From the NCBI RefSeq assembly GCF_014656415.1, contig NZ_BNCJ01000004.1:1-64000 (forward strand): 64,000 nucleotides of DNA. The letters are read 5' to 3'. This DNA comes from Seohaeicola zhoushanensis. GTDB lineage: Bacteria; Pseudomonadota; Alphaproteobacteria; Rhodobacterales; Rhodobacteraceae. The notes under the pieces are model-generated. The model ran no database searches, was not told where the DNA came from, and worked only from the letters and a program-made list of their open reading frames with translations. Shown piece after piece: positions 1 through 9,549 of this stretch. The position numbers and the translations under genes were made by a program. The stretch's first letter is position 1. Each line of letters starts with the position of its first letter.

Positions 1-21
1 CTCTCTTTACAAACACTACAC

Positions 22-50
22 AAAACGCCGCCCATAATCAGGGCGGCGTT
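22..50 (-). terminator. Intrinsic terminator after epmA
   Basis: A perfect 10-bp stem (AACGCCGCCC at 24-33 with GGGCGGCGTT at 41-50, 7-nt loop) is followed on the minus strand by a T run (22-25). It lies about 50 bases past the epmA stop, so it most likely ends epmA transcription. It could also serve a plus-strand gene lying to the left of the window. Confidence 0.75.
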
Positions 51-98
51 CATGCGTTTGACGACCATTAATCCCAAAAACAGCGTCCAGAACCACCT

Positions 99-1133
99 CT
101 ACCCAACAGGCGTCCAAACAACCGCGTCAATGCCCGGCGCGGCGGTGGCCAGCATCACCAGGCGGTCGAACCCCAGCGCGATCCCCGAAGCCTCGGGCAT
201 CAGCGCCAGCGCGGCGAGAAAATCCTCGTCGAGCGGATAGCGCTCGCCGTAAACACGCTGCTTCTCGTCCATCTCGGCCTCGAAGCGACGGCGCTGTTCG
301 GCCGAGTCGGTCAGTTCGCCAAAGCCATTGGCGAGCTCGACCCCGCAGGCATAGACCTCGAAGCGTTCCGCCTCGCGCGGGTCGTCGGTGCAGGCCCGGG
401 CGAGCGCCGCTTCGGCGGCGGGGTAGCGGTCGAGCACTGTGATGCGGCCGTGGCCCAGGTGCGGTTCCACCCGTTCCGAGAGGATGCGCGAGAAGATGTC
501 CGACCAGCTGTCATCCTCGGCAATGCGGATCCCGGCGGCACTGGCCTGGGCGGCAAGGGCAGGGCGGACGGCTGCGGCCCCGTTCAGTGTCGCCAGCAGG
601 TCGATCCCGGCATGGCGGCGGAAGGCCTCGGCAACCGAAACCCGTTCAAAGGGCGCGAAGGGATCGCAGGTGATATCGTTGTACCGCAGGACATCGGTGC
701 CCGCCGCCCGGCAGGCGAGGCGGACCATCTCGGCGACGTCCTCCATCAGGACGGCATAGTCCTCGCCCACCCGATACCATTCGAGCATGGTGAATTCCGG
801 GCTGTGTTTCGGCCCGCGCTCGCGGTTGCGCCAGACATGGGCGAAGGCATGGATGCGTTTCTCGCCGGCGGCGAGCAGTTTCTTCATGGCGAATTCAGGC
901 GAGGTGTGCAGATACATCCGCCGCCCGAGACCGTCATTGCCTATCGCATCGGTCGCGAAGGCGTGCAGATGGGCTTCGTTTCCGGGGCTGACCGCCAGCG
1001 CGGCGGGGTCGACCTCGACGAAGTCCTCGCCCGCCAGAAATGCCCGGATCGCCGCCTGCATTCGGTTGCGCGCCAGCAGGATCGGCCGGCGGTCGGCGTG
1101 ACGGGAGGGGCTCCACCAGCGGCTGTCGGTCAT
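99..1133 (-). CDS. epmA: EF-P--(R)-beta-lysine ligase / EF-P lysine aminoacylase (EpmA, GenX/PoxA)
   Basis: Class II lysyl-tRNA-synthetase paralogue that joins lysine or beta-lysine to the conserved lysine of elongation factor P. The sequence shows class II motif 2 (HVWRNRERGPKHSPEF) and motif 3 (GIALGFDRLVML), and lacks the anticodon-binding domain of true LysRS, as the family does. I place the start at 1133 (MTDSRWWSPS), giving 344 residues. An in-frame ATG at 1169 would add 12 poorly conserved residues. The gene is divergent from efp, its substrate, which lies 100 bases away; this pairing is common in Proteobacteria. The aminomutase partner EpmB is not in the window, so which amino acid is attached cannot be told. 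Family assignment is firm. Confidence 0.93.
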   Translation of the reverse strand: MTDSRWWSPSRHADRRPILLARNRMQAAIRAFLAGEDFVEVDPAALAVSPGNEAHLHAFATDAIGNDGLGRRMYLHTSPEFAMKKLLAAGEKRIHAFAHVWRNRERGPKHSPEFTMLEWYRVGEDYAVLMEDVAEMVRLACRAAGTDVLRYNDITCDPFAPFERVSVAEAFRRHAGIDLLATLNGAAAVRPALAAQASAAGIRIAEDDSWSDIFSRILSERVEPHLGHGRITVLDRYPAAEAALARACTDDPREAERFEVYACGVELANGFGELTDSAEQRRRFEAEMDEKQRVYGERYPLDEDFLAALALMPEASGIALGFDRLVMLATAAPGIDAVVWTPVG

Positions 1134-1233
1134 GGATTCTGCTCTTTCTCTGGATTCTCGCGCGGACATGGGCTAGGCCCCTGTCCGATACCGGCGCATA
1201 GAGCGCAACGCGACCATCCACAAGGAAAACCCC

Positions 1234-1800
1234 GTGAAAGTCATCGCCTCCTCTCTCCGCAAGGGCAACGTCGTCGAACTGGACGGGCGGCTCTATGTCG
1301 TTCTCAAGGCCGAGAACTTCCACCCCGGCAAGGGCACGCCGACCACCTCGGTCGACATGCGCCGGATTTCCGACGGGGTGAAGACCACCGAACGCTGGAA
1401 GACCACCGAGCAGGTCGAGAAGGCCACCGTGGACGAGCGGGAGTGGGATTTCCTCTATGACGACGGCGAGGGCTATCACTTCATGAACCCCGAGACCTTC
1501 GACCAGGTCACGGCGACCCCCGATGTGGTCGGCGACGCGGCCGCCTATCTCGAGCCGGGCATGAAGGTCTTCCTGCAGACCTTCGAGGGCGCCCCGATCG
1601 CCATCGAACTGCCGCAGAAGATCGTCGTCGAGATTTCCGAGACCGAGCCGGTGGTGAAGGGGCAGACCGCCTCGTCGAGCTACAAGCCGGCGATGACCAC
1701 GATCGGCGTGCGCGTCATGGTGCCGCCGCATATCGACGTCGGCACCCGGATCGTGATCAACACCGCCGACAACACCTACGTCGAGCGCGCCAAGAGCTGA
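1234..1800 (+). CDS. efp: Translation elongation factor P
   Basis: Relieves ribosome stalling at polyproline stretches by binding near the E-site. The 188-residue length and three-domain beta architecture (KOW-like N-terminus, then two OB domains) fit the family. The modifiable lysine is K33 in the loop motif HPGKGTP, the target of EpmA encoded divergently upstream. The C-terminal signature region ([16 protein letters not shown]) is present. Start codon is GTG, preceded by AAGGA at an 8-base spacing. Several proteins in this window contain polyproline runs, for example PPPP in the giant protein at 25-31 kb. Confidence 0.96.
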   Translation: MKVIASSLRKGNVVELDGRLYVVLKAENFHPGKGTPTTSVDMRRISDGVKTTERWKTTEQVEKATVDEREWDFLYDDGEGYHFMNPETFDQVTATPDVVGDAAAYLEPGMKVFLQTFEGAPIAIELPQKIVVEISETEPVVKGQTASSSYKPAMTTIGVRVMVPPHIDVGTRIVINTADNTYVERAKS

Positions 1801-1812
1801 GTGCGTTCGAGG

Positions 1813-1833
1813 CGGCCCGCTTCGCGCGGGCCG
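1813..1833. terminator. Bidirectional hairpin between convergent genes
   Basis: An 8-bp perfect stem (CGGCCCGC at 1813-1820, GCGGGCCG at 1826-1833) with the loop TTCGC sits exactly between the efp stop and the stop of the convergent histidine kinase. There is no long T tract on either side, so strength is uncertain. Confidence 0.55.
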
Positions 1834-4707
1834 TCAGCCGGCCACCTGGCGTTGGTCTGCCGTGGCTTCCTCGGAAAGGGGGCAGGTGAACCAGAAGGTG
1901 GTTTCCTCGTTGACGACCGAGGTGAAACCGATCGTCCCGCCCATCCGTTCCACGATCTGCTTGGCAATGTTGAGGCCAAGCCCCGTGCCGCCGACGCGGC
2001 GCGTATCGGTCCCGTCGGCCTGCGAGAAGGGGGTGAAGACCCGCGCGCGGAAGGAATCGGGGATGCCGGGGCCACGATTGTTCACCCAGAACCTCACGAA
2101 GCCGCCCTCGATCTCGGCGCCGATGCGAACGGTGCCTGCGGGGTCCGAGAACTTGCAGGCATTGGAGATGAGGTTGGTCATCACCTGGCCGAAGCGGTTG
2201 CGGTCGACGCTGACCGTGGCTCCTCCGGTCAGTTGCGCGATCTCGAGCGAGACGTTCAGCTTGACGGCAAAGGGCGAGTTGATCTCGCAGGATTCGGTCA
2301 GAAGCTCGTCCGCGTCCTCGTCGTAGTGGGCGAACTCGAAACGCCGCGACTCGATCCGCTCTAGGTCGAGCACGTCGTTGATGAGCCGCAGCAGGCGGTC
2401 CGAATTCTGGCGGGCGATGTCGAGCAGCCGTTTGCGCTTGTCGGGGAACTCGGCAAGCTCGGCCGAAGCCATGAGTTCGAGCGAGCCCCGGATCGAGGTA
2501 AGCGGGGTGCGCAATTCGTGGCTGATCGTCGAGACGAATTCACTCTTGGTGCGCTCCATTTCCTTGATTTCGGAAATGTCGTTGATCTGCACGATGAAAA
2601 GCAGGTCGCCAAGGCTTTCGTCCATGGTCCAGGAGATGCTGATGAGACCCCAGCCTCTCGTCCCATCACGCAGGATGAACTGCTTTTCCGCCTGCATCGA
2701 ACTTTCGCCGGCTTCGCGGCGCAGGTCGATTTCGTTGTAGATGTCGGCCAGATCCTCGCAGTCGAGAACGTCGCGCAGGCGGATCTTGGTCAGCAGTTCC
2801 TCCTCGGTATATCCGAGGAACTTGCACATCGCCTCGTTCACGGCGGTGAAATAGTATTTGCCTTCGGCGATGGCCTTGCCAACCGGGGCATGGAAGAACA
2901 CCAGCCGGAAGCGCTCCTCGCTGAGCGCCAGGGCGTTCTGGGCGATCATCTGCTCGGTAACGTCGGTCTGGGCGCCGACAAAGCGCAGGGCGCGTCCGTT
3001 GCTGTCCCAGTCGACAACCGTGCCGTCCGAATGCATCCAGCGCCACTCGTCCTCGCCGAAGCGGACGCGGTAATGGCAAGATGACCGCACCGTCTCGCCG
3101 CGCAGGCAAGCGTCGTCGCTGGCGCGCAGCCGCTTGTAGTCGTCCGGGTGGACCCGGTCGATGAAGACCGATTGCGGGTTGAAGTCGTCGGGCTCGAGCT
3201 CGACATCCATGATCCGCCGCCAGCTGTCCGAGACCACCGACTTGCCGGTTGTAACATCGAGATCAAAGACACCGATTTGCGCGCCCTTGAGCGCGAGGTT
3301 CCACCGCTTCTCGGTTTCCTTGATCTGGGCCACGTGTTCTTCCTGCTCGGTGATGTCGAGCAGGAGTATGGTGCGGCGCAACTCGCCATTGACGTCGCGC
3401 CACTGGCTCTGGCGATAGTCGAAGATCCGTTCGTCCATGCCGGGCGCTGGCGGGGGACCAAAGCACTTTCCCCCGTTCAGCGCGATGTCGATTTCGGGAA
3501 GGATATCCTCCACCGGGTGGCCGATGATACGGTCGCGCTGGCCGCCGAGACCCTCGATGGCGGTTTCGTTCGCGCGCAGGATGACGGCTGCGCCATCAAG
3601 GGTAAGGATGCCGATATGCGCGTTCTCGAAGACCGAGCGGTATTCCTCTTCCCTGGTCCTGAGAGCGCGGGTCTTCTCGCGCACCTGGCTCCGGACGCGC
3701 CTTTCGCTGCGCGCCATCATCCGGAAGATCAGGCCGATCAGCAGGGTAAGGCTGAGGCCGATGGCCAGGACGACATAGGGCGCGCGCCAGGGCTGGGCTG
3801 CGTCGAACTCCGGCGTGCTCTGCCAGTGAATGGTCCAGATGCGGCCAAAGACCTCGATCTCCGCCGTCTTGGAAAAGGCGGTCGAAGCATCGGGGTTGGC
3901 CACAGAACTATAGATCAGATCGCCGGTGTTCGTGCCTTTGCCGTCGAAGAGCTGGATCTCGAACAGCTGGGTGCGCAGGCTTGCGAAATCCTCGAGGAAA
4001 CGCGCGCTGATGAGGGGCGCGAACGCCCAGCCGATCAGGGCTGCCTGGCGTTCGGCTGCCGTAACTGTCGAGGCCCGCGGGGCATAGATCGGCCGGAGCA
4101 GCAGAAAGCCGGCCTCGGCCTTGTCGTCCGGCGTGAACTGCCCGAGCGGGGTCATCTGCGTCAGGCCGGTATCGCGGGCGGCAATCGCCGACGCGCGCCA
4201 GCCGCGATCGAAGCCGATGTCGAGGCCGGGAAGCGCGGTGTTGTCCGACCGGGGGGCGATGTATTTGACGACAAAGAGCGTATCGGCGTCGCTGGCCGGG
4301 TGGATCGTGAACTCGGGAACGCCATCGGCGCGGGCCTCTGCCATGAAGCCGGGAAGCTCCGCGCGCTGGACCGAGACGATCAGGCCCAGGCCGTTGACCT
4401 CGGGCATGTTCGCGGCCATGTCGATCTGGCTGACATAGGCGTCGATCTCATCCTGCGTGACGCGATGCGAGGCCGCGAACAGGCCGCTGAGGCCGTTCAG
4501 GCTTTGCCGATAGGCGCTTAGCCGTTCGACAAGCGTCGACATGCTGTCTGCCGTTATCGTCTCGAAAGCATCGAGGGATCGCGTGCGCGCGATGTTATCG
4601 ACGACCCAATAGGACAGCGTGGTCAGCCCGAGGCAAACGGCGATAAGTGCGTATCGCACTGACCTAAAGCGAAAGACCAAGGCCTGTTTCCCTCTTATTC
4701 CCGTCAC
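1834..4707 (-). CDS. CHASE/PAS-domain hybrid-type sensor histidine kinase (no receiver)
   Basis: Membrane sensor kinase of 957 residues. An N-terminal membrane segment (about 16-36) and a second (about 310-330, VVLAIGLSLTLLIGLIF) bracket an extracytoplasmic CHASE domain. A short coiled region and three PAS/PAC modules (about 350-450, 470-590, 595-710) follow. The kinase core has an H-box SHELRTPLTSIRG with phospho-acceptor H730, N-box NLISNACKFS, G1 box NNRGPGIP and G2 box GGTGLGLNIAKQ. No response regulator is adjacent, so it is an orphan whose partner lies elsewhere. The start is GTG at 4707 with no clear ribosome site; later ATGs would remove the first membrane helix. The ligand of the CHASE domain is unknown; the family senses small molecules such as cytokinin-like compounds or peptides. 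Confidence 0.9.
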   Translation of the reverse strand: MTGIRGKQALVFRFRSVRYALIAVCLGLTTLSYWVVDNIARTRSLDAFETITADSMSTLVERLSAYRQSLNGLSGLFAASHRVTQDEIDAYVSQIDMAANMPEVNGLGLIVSVQRAELPGFMAEARADGVPEFTIHPASDADTLFVVKYIAPRSDNTALPGLDIGFDRGWRASAIAARDTGLTQMTPLGQFTPDDKAEAGFLLLRPIYAPRASTVTAAERQAALIGWAFAPLISARFLEDFASLRTQLFEIQLFDGKGTNTGDLIYSSVANPDASTAFSKTAEIEVFGRIWTIHWQSTPEFDAAQPWRAPYVVLAIGLSLTLLIGLIFRMMARSERRVRSQVREKTRALRTREEEYRSVFENAHIGILTLDGAAVILRANETAIEGLGGQRDRIIGHPVEDILPEIDIALNGGKCFGPPPAPGMDERIFDYRQSQWRDVNGELRRTILLLDITEQEEHVAQIKETEKRWNLALKGAQIGVFDLDVTTGKSVVSDSWRRIMDVELEPDDFNPQSVFIDRVHPDDYKRLRASDDACLRGETVRSSCHYRVRFGEDEWRWMHSDGTVVDWDSNGRALRFVGAQTDVTEQMIAQNALALSEERFRLVFFHAPVGKAIAEGKYYFTAVNEAMCKFLGYTEEELLTKIRLRDVLDCEDLADIYNEIDLRREAGESSMQAEKQFILRDGTRGWGLISISWTMDESLGDLLFIVQINDISEIKEMERTKSEFVSTISHELRTPLTSIRGSLELMASAELAEFPDKRKRLLDIARQNSDRLLRLINDVLDLERIESRRFEFAHYDEDADELLTESCEINSPFAVKLNVSLEIAQLTGGATVSVDRNRFGQVMTNLISNACKFSDPAGTVRIGAEIEGGFVRFWVNNRGPGIPDSFRARVFTPFSQADGTDTRRVGGTGLGLNIAKQIVERMGGTIGFTSVVNEETTFWFTCPLSEEATADQRQVAG

Positions 4708-4736
4708 TGCGAGCCAAATGCGTGGGTTTAGATGGA

Positions 4737-4764
4737 ATATTAACCATTTTCATTCAGCCCACAA
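4737..4764 (-). promoter_or_regulatory. Candidate promoter of the CHASE histidine kinase
   Basis: On the minus strand TTGTGG (4764-4759) and TAATAT (4742-4737) are 16 bases apart, about 30 bases upstream of the GTG start. This is the most AT-rich patch in the neighbourhood. The -35 box is weak, so this is only a candidate. Confidence 0.35.
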
Positions 4765-5113
4765 GCTATAGTTGTATCAATGGTTTGGCGATCTCCGTTC
4801 GCGTGTCCTGAGCAAATTCCGTCGGCCTTTGTTCTGCTTGAGAGATATCGAGTTTCGCAAAGTGGAAAAACCCGAGCAAAGCCGATTGGGCAAACGGGTG
4901 AAATTCAATGTTCTCAGCCAAAGGGTGGCGGCTGAAACTCCTTTGCGAAGGTCGCGTCGTGCCGCAGGCAACTTGCCAGATTAAAGACTGCCGGTCCGCG
5001 GGCTGCCAAGCGATCTTGCCGGCAGAAAATATTTCCACTCCGAAAGATGCATTTCGGCATCATATGATGGCCGGCCGAACGTCAAGACTCCGCGGCCTCC
5101 ATGGGGCCCGTAC
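4765..5113. other. Gene-free stretch with clustered short palindromes
   Basis: Roughly 350 bases of lower GC than the flanks with no convincing gene. Open frames of 60-90 codons exist but lack ribosome sites and composition typical of coding DNA here. It contains TGCCGGCA (5017-5024), an imperfect hairpin CCGAAA/TTTCGG (5040-5057), a perfect 12-base palindrome CATCATATGATG (5058-5069) and GGCCGGCC (5069-5076), all within 60 bases. Confidence 0.5.
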
Positions 5114-6346
5114 TCAATCCACCTGTCGTCGCTCGACGCTCTGCCCGCTGCTCAGCCCGGCGGGAGGGTAGAGGGCCACGAGGTCTCCGGGGGCCAGGCC
5201 GTCCAGCACCTCGGCCTCCTGCCCGTTGTTGTGCCCGATCCGGACGGTGCGCAGCTCTGCGGTGTCGTCGGCGATGACGAAGACCGCCCAGTCGCCGCCC
5301 TCGCGGAACAGGGCGCTGGCGGGAACGCGGGTGACGTCCTCGGCCTGCCAGATGACGATATGGGCCTCGATGCGGAAGCCGTGACCGATGCCGTCGCGCA
5401 GGTCCGGCGGCGTGTCGATGGCGATGACGACCGGCACGCGCTGTTCCTCGACGCCGAGGGCCGAGACCTTGGTGACCGCGAAGGGATCGACGCGGGTGAC
5501 CGTCCCGGCCAGGTCGGTCGCACCGCCCCAGGCGGCGATGCGCACCGGGTTGCCGACGCGCACCTGCACGGCGTCGGAGGAGATCAGCTCGACCACGGCT
5601 TCCAGCCCCTCGCGGATATCGCCGACTTCAAGGATCGGGGCCCCGGCGGCCAGGATCTGTTCGTCGGTGGTGATGACGCGCAGGATGACGCCATCGGAGG
5701 GCGACAGGATCGACAGTTCCTCGCCCAGACGGGCCTCGAGTGCGTGAAGCTGCGTGTGATCGGCGATCCCGATCAGCTGCGCCTCGGCGCTCTGCAGTTC
5801 TGCCTTCCGCTGGGCGACGGCGGCCTCGGCGGTGTGCTGGCGCGCCTCGGCGGCGCGGGCGGCGCCTTCGGCCCGGTCGAGCGCGGCGTGGCTGATCGTG
5901 CCGCTGGCGGCCAGCCGGCGGCTGCGTTCGAGATCGGAGAGCAGCAGGTCGTAATCGGCGGTGGCGGCTTCCAGATTGGCCTCGGCGACCTGGGTGGCCG
6001 CGCGCGCCGCATCGACCGCCGCCAGCGCCTGTTCGCGGGTGCGCACGTCAAGCACCGCAGGGTCGGCGGGGCGCATCCGGGCCACCACGGTCTTGTCCTT
6101 CTCGACAGGGTCGCCGGGCAGCCCCTCGACCCGCAGCAGGCGACCGTTGACGGGGGTGGAGACCATGTAGGCCTGGCGCACCCGCGTGCGCCCCTCTTCG
6201 TTGATCGTCACCTGCATTGGGCCGCGGGTGACCTCGCCGATGTCCAGGATCGTCGGGCGCGGCCAGAAGGCCCAGGCCAGCCCGGCCCCGACAAGCGCGA
6301 CGGTGGCAAGGATCAGGATGGGGCGGGAAAAGCGGCGTTGGCGCAT
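5114..6346 (-). CDS. HlyD/RND-type periplasmic adaptor of an ABC efflux system
   Basis: Membrane-fusion protein of 410 residues that would link the inner-membrane ABC transporter to the outer membrane or shape its periplasmic funnel. It has one N-terminal membrane anchor (about 9-28). The first half-barrel/lipoyl segment (about 60-85, VSTPVNGRLLRVEGLPGDP) precedes a long helical hairpin rich in Ala/Glu (about 100-215). The second half-lipoyl segment (about 220-245) and C-terminal beta-barrel follow. It is the last gene of a three-gene minus-strand operon, 3 bases after the permease. Substrate cannot be inferred; relatives export macrolides, lipids or peptides. Confidence 0.88.
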   Translation of the reverse strand: MRQRRFSRPILILATVALVGAGLAWAFWPRPTILDIGEVTRGPMQVTINEEGRTRVRQAYMVSTPVNGRLLRVEGLPGDPVEKDKTVVARMRPADPAVLDVRTREQALAAVDAARAATQVAEANLEAATADYDLLLSDLERSRRLAASGTISHAALDRAEGAARAAEARQHTAEAAVAQRKAELQSAEAQLIGIADHTQLHALEARLGEELSILSPSDGVILRVITTDEQILAAGAPILEVGDIREGLEAVVELISSDAVQVRVGNPVRIAAWGGATDLAGTVTRVDPFAVTKVSALGVEEQRVPVVIAIDTPPDLRDGIGHGFRIEAHIVIWQAEDVTRVPASALFREGGDWAVFVIADDTAELRTVRIGHNNGQEAEVLDGLAPGDLVALYPPAGLSSGQSVERRQVD

Positions 6347-6349
6347 GGG

Positions 6350-8713
6350 TCAGTCCCTTGATTTCAGGACCGCGATCAGGTCGGTCCGGTCCAGGTCGCG
6401 CTTCACCATCCAGCCCGAGACCAGCGCCGCGCCCAGCACGAAGCTGGCGGCAAAGCCGTGGCTGAAGGGGTCGAAGGCGGCCGGAATCTGGTAGAGCTCC
6501 GAGGAGAAGCCGGCGGCGATGGCGAAGGTCAGCCCATAGCCGGCAAGCGAGCCGACCGGCAGCGCCGCCAGCACGATGACGGCAAGTTCGCCGAGCAGGA
6601 TGAAGGCGGCCTCGCCCTTGCTGAAGCCGATCACCCGCAGCGAGGCGAGGTCGCGGGCGCGTTCGGTAAAGGCGATGCGGGCGGCGTTGTAGATGATGCC
6701 GAAGGTGATCACGAAGGCGACCGCGCCCATGATATAGCGCGCCGATCCCGCGCCCTGGTCCATCAGCTTCTGCAGCGAGGCGCGGGCATCCTTGGCCACG
6801 CTCACGCCCGCCACGGTTGGCCGGTCCTTGAGCAGGCGCCAGATCTCCTCGGCGCGGGCCGGGTCGACCCGCAGCCGCGCGCCCGAGATGCGCCCCGGCT
6901 CGGCCAGTTCGCGGTTCAGCGCGTCGAGCCGCATGTAGGCGGGCGCGCCGATCAGGCTGGTGGCGACCTTGGTGACGGGCACCTCCAGCACCGGGCGGCG
7001 GCCTTCGCGCACCTCGACGGTCAGCATCTCGCCAGGGGCGATGTTCAGGATATCGGCCAGCGCCTGGCTGAGGACGATGCCCTTGTCGGGCAACGCGATA
7101 GGGGCCATGCGGGCATCGATGGCGCGGGCGATCTCGGGAGTGTCGACAAGGCCGGTGACGCTGCCGCGATGGGTCTCGCGCCCGTTGCGCAGGATGGCGG
7201 GCACATCGCGCACCGGCTCGACAGAAAAGACGCCGGGGATCCGGGCGAGTTCCAGGGCCGCCTTCTCGCCCAGCGGATGGGTGAAGACGACGGTACCGTC
7301 GGAACGGTCGATCACGGTAAAACTCAGGTCCATCATCCGGTCGAAGGCGCCGTAGATCGTGGTCATCCCAGAGGCGAGCGCCATGCCCCCGGCGATGCCC
7401 GCTGCCAGCGCCAGCGTCCGCCAGGGCTGGCGCGCGATGCCGCGCAGCACCATGCGGGTGGGCTGGTCGAGCAGGCGGGCGGCACGCCCGGTGAAGGTGA
7501 TCGTGCGCGAGAAGTCGGGCGGGGCGGGGGGGCGCATCGCCTCGGCCGGGGTGAAGGCAAAGACCCGGCGCAGCACGATGATCCCGCCGGCCGAGGCGGC
7601 GGCGACGCTGGCGATGGCACCGATGGCAAAGGCCGCTGGGTCGGGGCGGAAGACGAGGAAGGGGAAGTTGTAGAAGGTCAGGTAGATCGGGATCATCGCG
7701 CGCCCCGCCAGCACCCCCAGCAGGCAACCAAGCGCCGCGCCGGCGATGGCCACGGCAAGCACCAGCTTGAAGTAATGCGAGGCAACCTCGGTATTGGTAT
7801 AGCCGAAGGCCTTGAGCTGGCCGATCTCCTCGCGTTCGGACTGCACGATGCGGCCGACGACGATGTAGAGCAGGAAGGCCGCCACGGCGAGGAACAGCGG
7901 CGGCACCGCGCGGGCCATGGTGGCAAGCCCGCCGATCTCTTCCGAGACGAAACGGTCGGACACCAGGTCGCTGCGCCCATAGGCCCCGGTGCCGCCCCAG
8001 GGGTCGAGCAGGGCGTCGATCCGGTCGAGCACCGCGGCCTCGGTGGCGTCGCGGCTCAGCGCGATCAGCGCCTCGTTGAAGGCGCCCTGCATGTCATAGG
8101 CGGCGGCCAGTTCGGTGCGGCGCATCCAGAGCGCGGCAACGCGGGCGGGGTCGGGCATCATCTCGCCGGGGACGCCGATGTAAAGCAGGTCGGGCGCCTC
8201 CGCCAGGCCGACGACATGCAGGCTGCGCCGCGTGCCATTCATGGTGACGGGCAACCTGTCGCCGGGGGCGATGCCACGCGCCCTGGCGAAGGCAGTCAGC
8301 AGCAGGGTCTCGTCGCGCCCGCCGGGTTCGGGCAGGCGGCCGGCGGTCAGGTAGATGGTATTGAACGTCGCCTCACCGAAGTCGGGCAGCGAAAGGGCGC
8401 GGGCCTGGATCGGCACCGCCTCCTCGACAAGGTCGATCAGCGCCGCGCCGACCACGCGCCCCTCGGCGCGCGCAACGCCGGGCAGGGCGGCGAGGCGCGC
8501 GAGTTCGGCCTCGGGGGCGCGGGCGACCGGGGCGAAGACATCGGCCAGGCGGTTGCGTTCGTAGTATGCGCGGCGCGTCTCGCTGAGCGAGGCGACGAGG
8601 CCCGACATCATCACCTGCAGCAGCACCCCCACGGCGATCACCAACACGATGGCGATGACCTGCCCCTTGATCCGGGCGAGGTCGCGCAGCAGCTTGGTGT
8701 CGAGCGGGCTCAC
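6350..8713 (-). CDS. FtsX/MacB-type ABC transporter permease, duplicated form
   Basis: Integral membrane protein of 787 residues. An N-terminal helix (about 17-38) is followed by a MacB-like periplasmic domain, three helices (about 263-385), a helix near 435-455, a second periplasmic domain and three C-terminal helices (about 640-780). This is two FtsX units in one chain, as in large lipoprotein-release or efflux permeases. Start is GTG at 8713 and overlaps the stop of the ATPase gene (GTGA), indicating translational coupling. Together with the ATPase and HlyD-type adaptor it forms a mechanotransmission-type efflux pump rather than a conduit that moves substrate through the membrane itself (family knowledge). 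Confidence 0.88.
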   Translation of the reverse strand: MSPLDTKLLRDLARIKGQVIAIVLVIAVGVLLQVMMSGLVASLSETRRAYYERNRLADVFAPVARAPEAELARLAALPGVARAEGRVVGAALIDLVEEAVPIQARALSLPDFGEATFNTIYLTAGRLPEPGGRDETLLLTAFARARGIAPGDRLPVTMNGTRRSLHVVGLAEAPDLLYIGVPGEMMPDPARVAALWMRRTELAAAYDMQGAFNEALIALSRDATEAAVLDRIDALLDPWGGTGAYGRSDLVSDRFVSEEIGGLATMARAVPPLFLAVAAFLLYIVVGRIVQSEREEIGQLKAFGYTNTEVASHYFKLVLAVAIAGAALGCLLGVLAGRAMIPIYLTFYNFPFLVFRPDPAAFAIGAIASVAAASAGGIIVLRRVFAFTPAEAMRPPAPPDFSRTITFTGRAARLLDQPTRMVLRGIARQPWRTLALAAGIAGGMALASGMTTIYGAFDRMMDLSFTVIDRSDGTVVFTHPLGEKAALELARIPGVFSVEPVRDVPAILRNGRETHRGSVTGLVDTPEIARAIDARMAPIALPDKGIVLSQALADILNIAPGEMLTVEVREGRRPVLEVPVTKVATSLIGAPAYMRLDALNRELAEPGRISGARLRVDPARAEEIWRLLKDRPTVAGVSVAKDARASLQKLMDQGAGSARYIMGAVAFVITFGIIYNAARIAFTERARDLASLRVIGFSKGEAAFILLGELAVIVLAALPVGSLAGYGLTFAIAAGFSSELYQIPAAFDPFSHGFAASFVLGAALVSGWMVKRDLDRTDLIAVLKSRD

Positions 8714-9414
8714 CAGTGTATCTCCTCGGGGGGCAGGCGCGTCGCGTTCACCTGCACGTCGCGGATCGCGCCATCGGCGAGCTTTATCACCCGATGCGCC
8801 ATCTGCGCGATGCTGGCGGCATGCGTGACCATCAGCAGGGTCGAGCCGAGCCGGGCGTTGACGTCGTTCAGCACCTTCAGCACCGCGCGGCCCGTGGCGC
8901 TGTCAAGCGCGCCGGTCGGTTCGTCGCAGAACAGAACCTCGGGCTGCTTGGCGATGGCGCGGGCGATGGCGACGCGCTGCTGCTCGCCCCCAGAGAGCTG
9001 CGAGGGGAAATGGTCGAGCCGGTCCTTCAGCCCGACCATGGCCAGCGCCTCGTCGGCGGGCATCGGGTTCGCGGCGATCTCGGTCACCAGCTCGACATTC
9101 TCGCGGGCGGTGAGGCTCGGCATCAGGTTGTAGAACTGGAAGACGAACCCGACGTGGTTGCGCCGGTAGCGGGTCAGGGCGCGGTCGTCGAGGTCGGTCA
9201 GGCTGAGGTCGCGGAAATGGGCAGTGCCGCTGCTTGCCCGGTCGAGCCCGCCAAGGATGTTGAGCAGGGTCGACTTGCCGCTGCCCGAGGCGCCCAGCAT
9301 CACCACGATCTCGCCCGCCGGAATGTCGAGGTCGACACCGCGCAGGGCGTGGACCGCCGAGGGGCCCTCGCCATACACCTTGCTCAGGCCCCTCGCGGAA
9401 TAGGCCGGCGTCAT
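8710..9414 (-). CDS. LolD/MacB-type ABC transporter ATP-binding protein
   Basis: ATPase subunit of 234 residues energising the downstream permease. Walker [11 protein letters not shown], signature [14 protein letters not shown], Walker [12 protein letters not shown] and the switch histidine (MVTHAAS) are all present. I choose ATG 9414 ([10 protein letters not shown]) because CGGAG lies 7 bases upstream and the family N-terminus begins here; longer in-frame extensions are unsupported. First gene of the operon. Confidence 0.92.
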   Translation of the reverse strand: MTPAYSARGLSKVYGEGPSAVHALRGVDLDIPAGEIVVMLGASGSGKSTLLNILGGLDRASSGTAHFRDLSLTDLDDRALTRYRRNHVGFVFQFYNLMPSLTARENVELVTEIAANPMPADEALAMVGLKDRLDHFPSQLSGGEQQRVAIARAIAKQPEVLFCDEPTGALDSATGRAVLKVLNDVNARLGSTLLMVTHAASIAQMAHRVIKLADGAIRDVQVNATRLPPEEIHW

Positions 9415-9467
9415 CCGTTGCTCCGATCTGCTTGCGCGGCAGTGTTGCACGACAAGGCGTACCACAA

Positions 9468-9483
9468 GTTGACCTCGGTCAAC
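9468..9483. promoter_or_regulatory. Palindromic operator candidate upstream of the efflux operon
   Basis: A perfect 7-bp inverted repeat with a 2-bp centre, GTTGACCTCGGTCAAC, lies 54 bases upstream of the ATPase start. One arm doubles as a near-consensus -35 box (TTGACC on the minus strand). Such short dyads placed within a promoter are typical of MerR-family activators, but no such regulator is adjacent. Confidence 0.4.
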
Positions 9484-9549
9484 CAACATCTGAGTTCGCT
9501 GTGCCTGCCGGGTCAAGCCAACGGGCCGGGATGGTCCCCTCACCCCTGC

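Noticed and set aside
4766-5038. Small gene of 90 codons on the minus strand
   Set aside because: No ribosome site, no domain, overlapping frames on both strands of similar length, and composition unlike neighbouring genes.
6458-9133. 891-codon plus-strand frame opposite the efflux permease and ATPase
   Set aside because: Antisense shadow of two genes with full transporter motifs on the minus strand.
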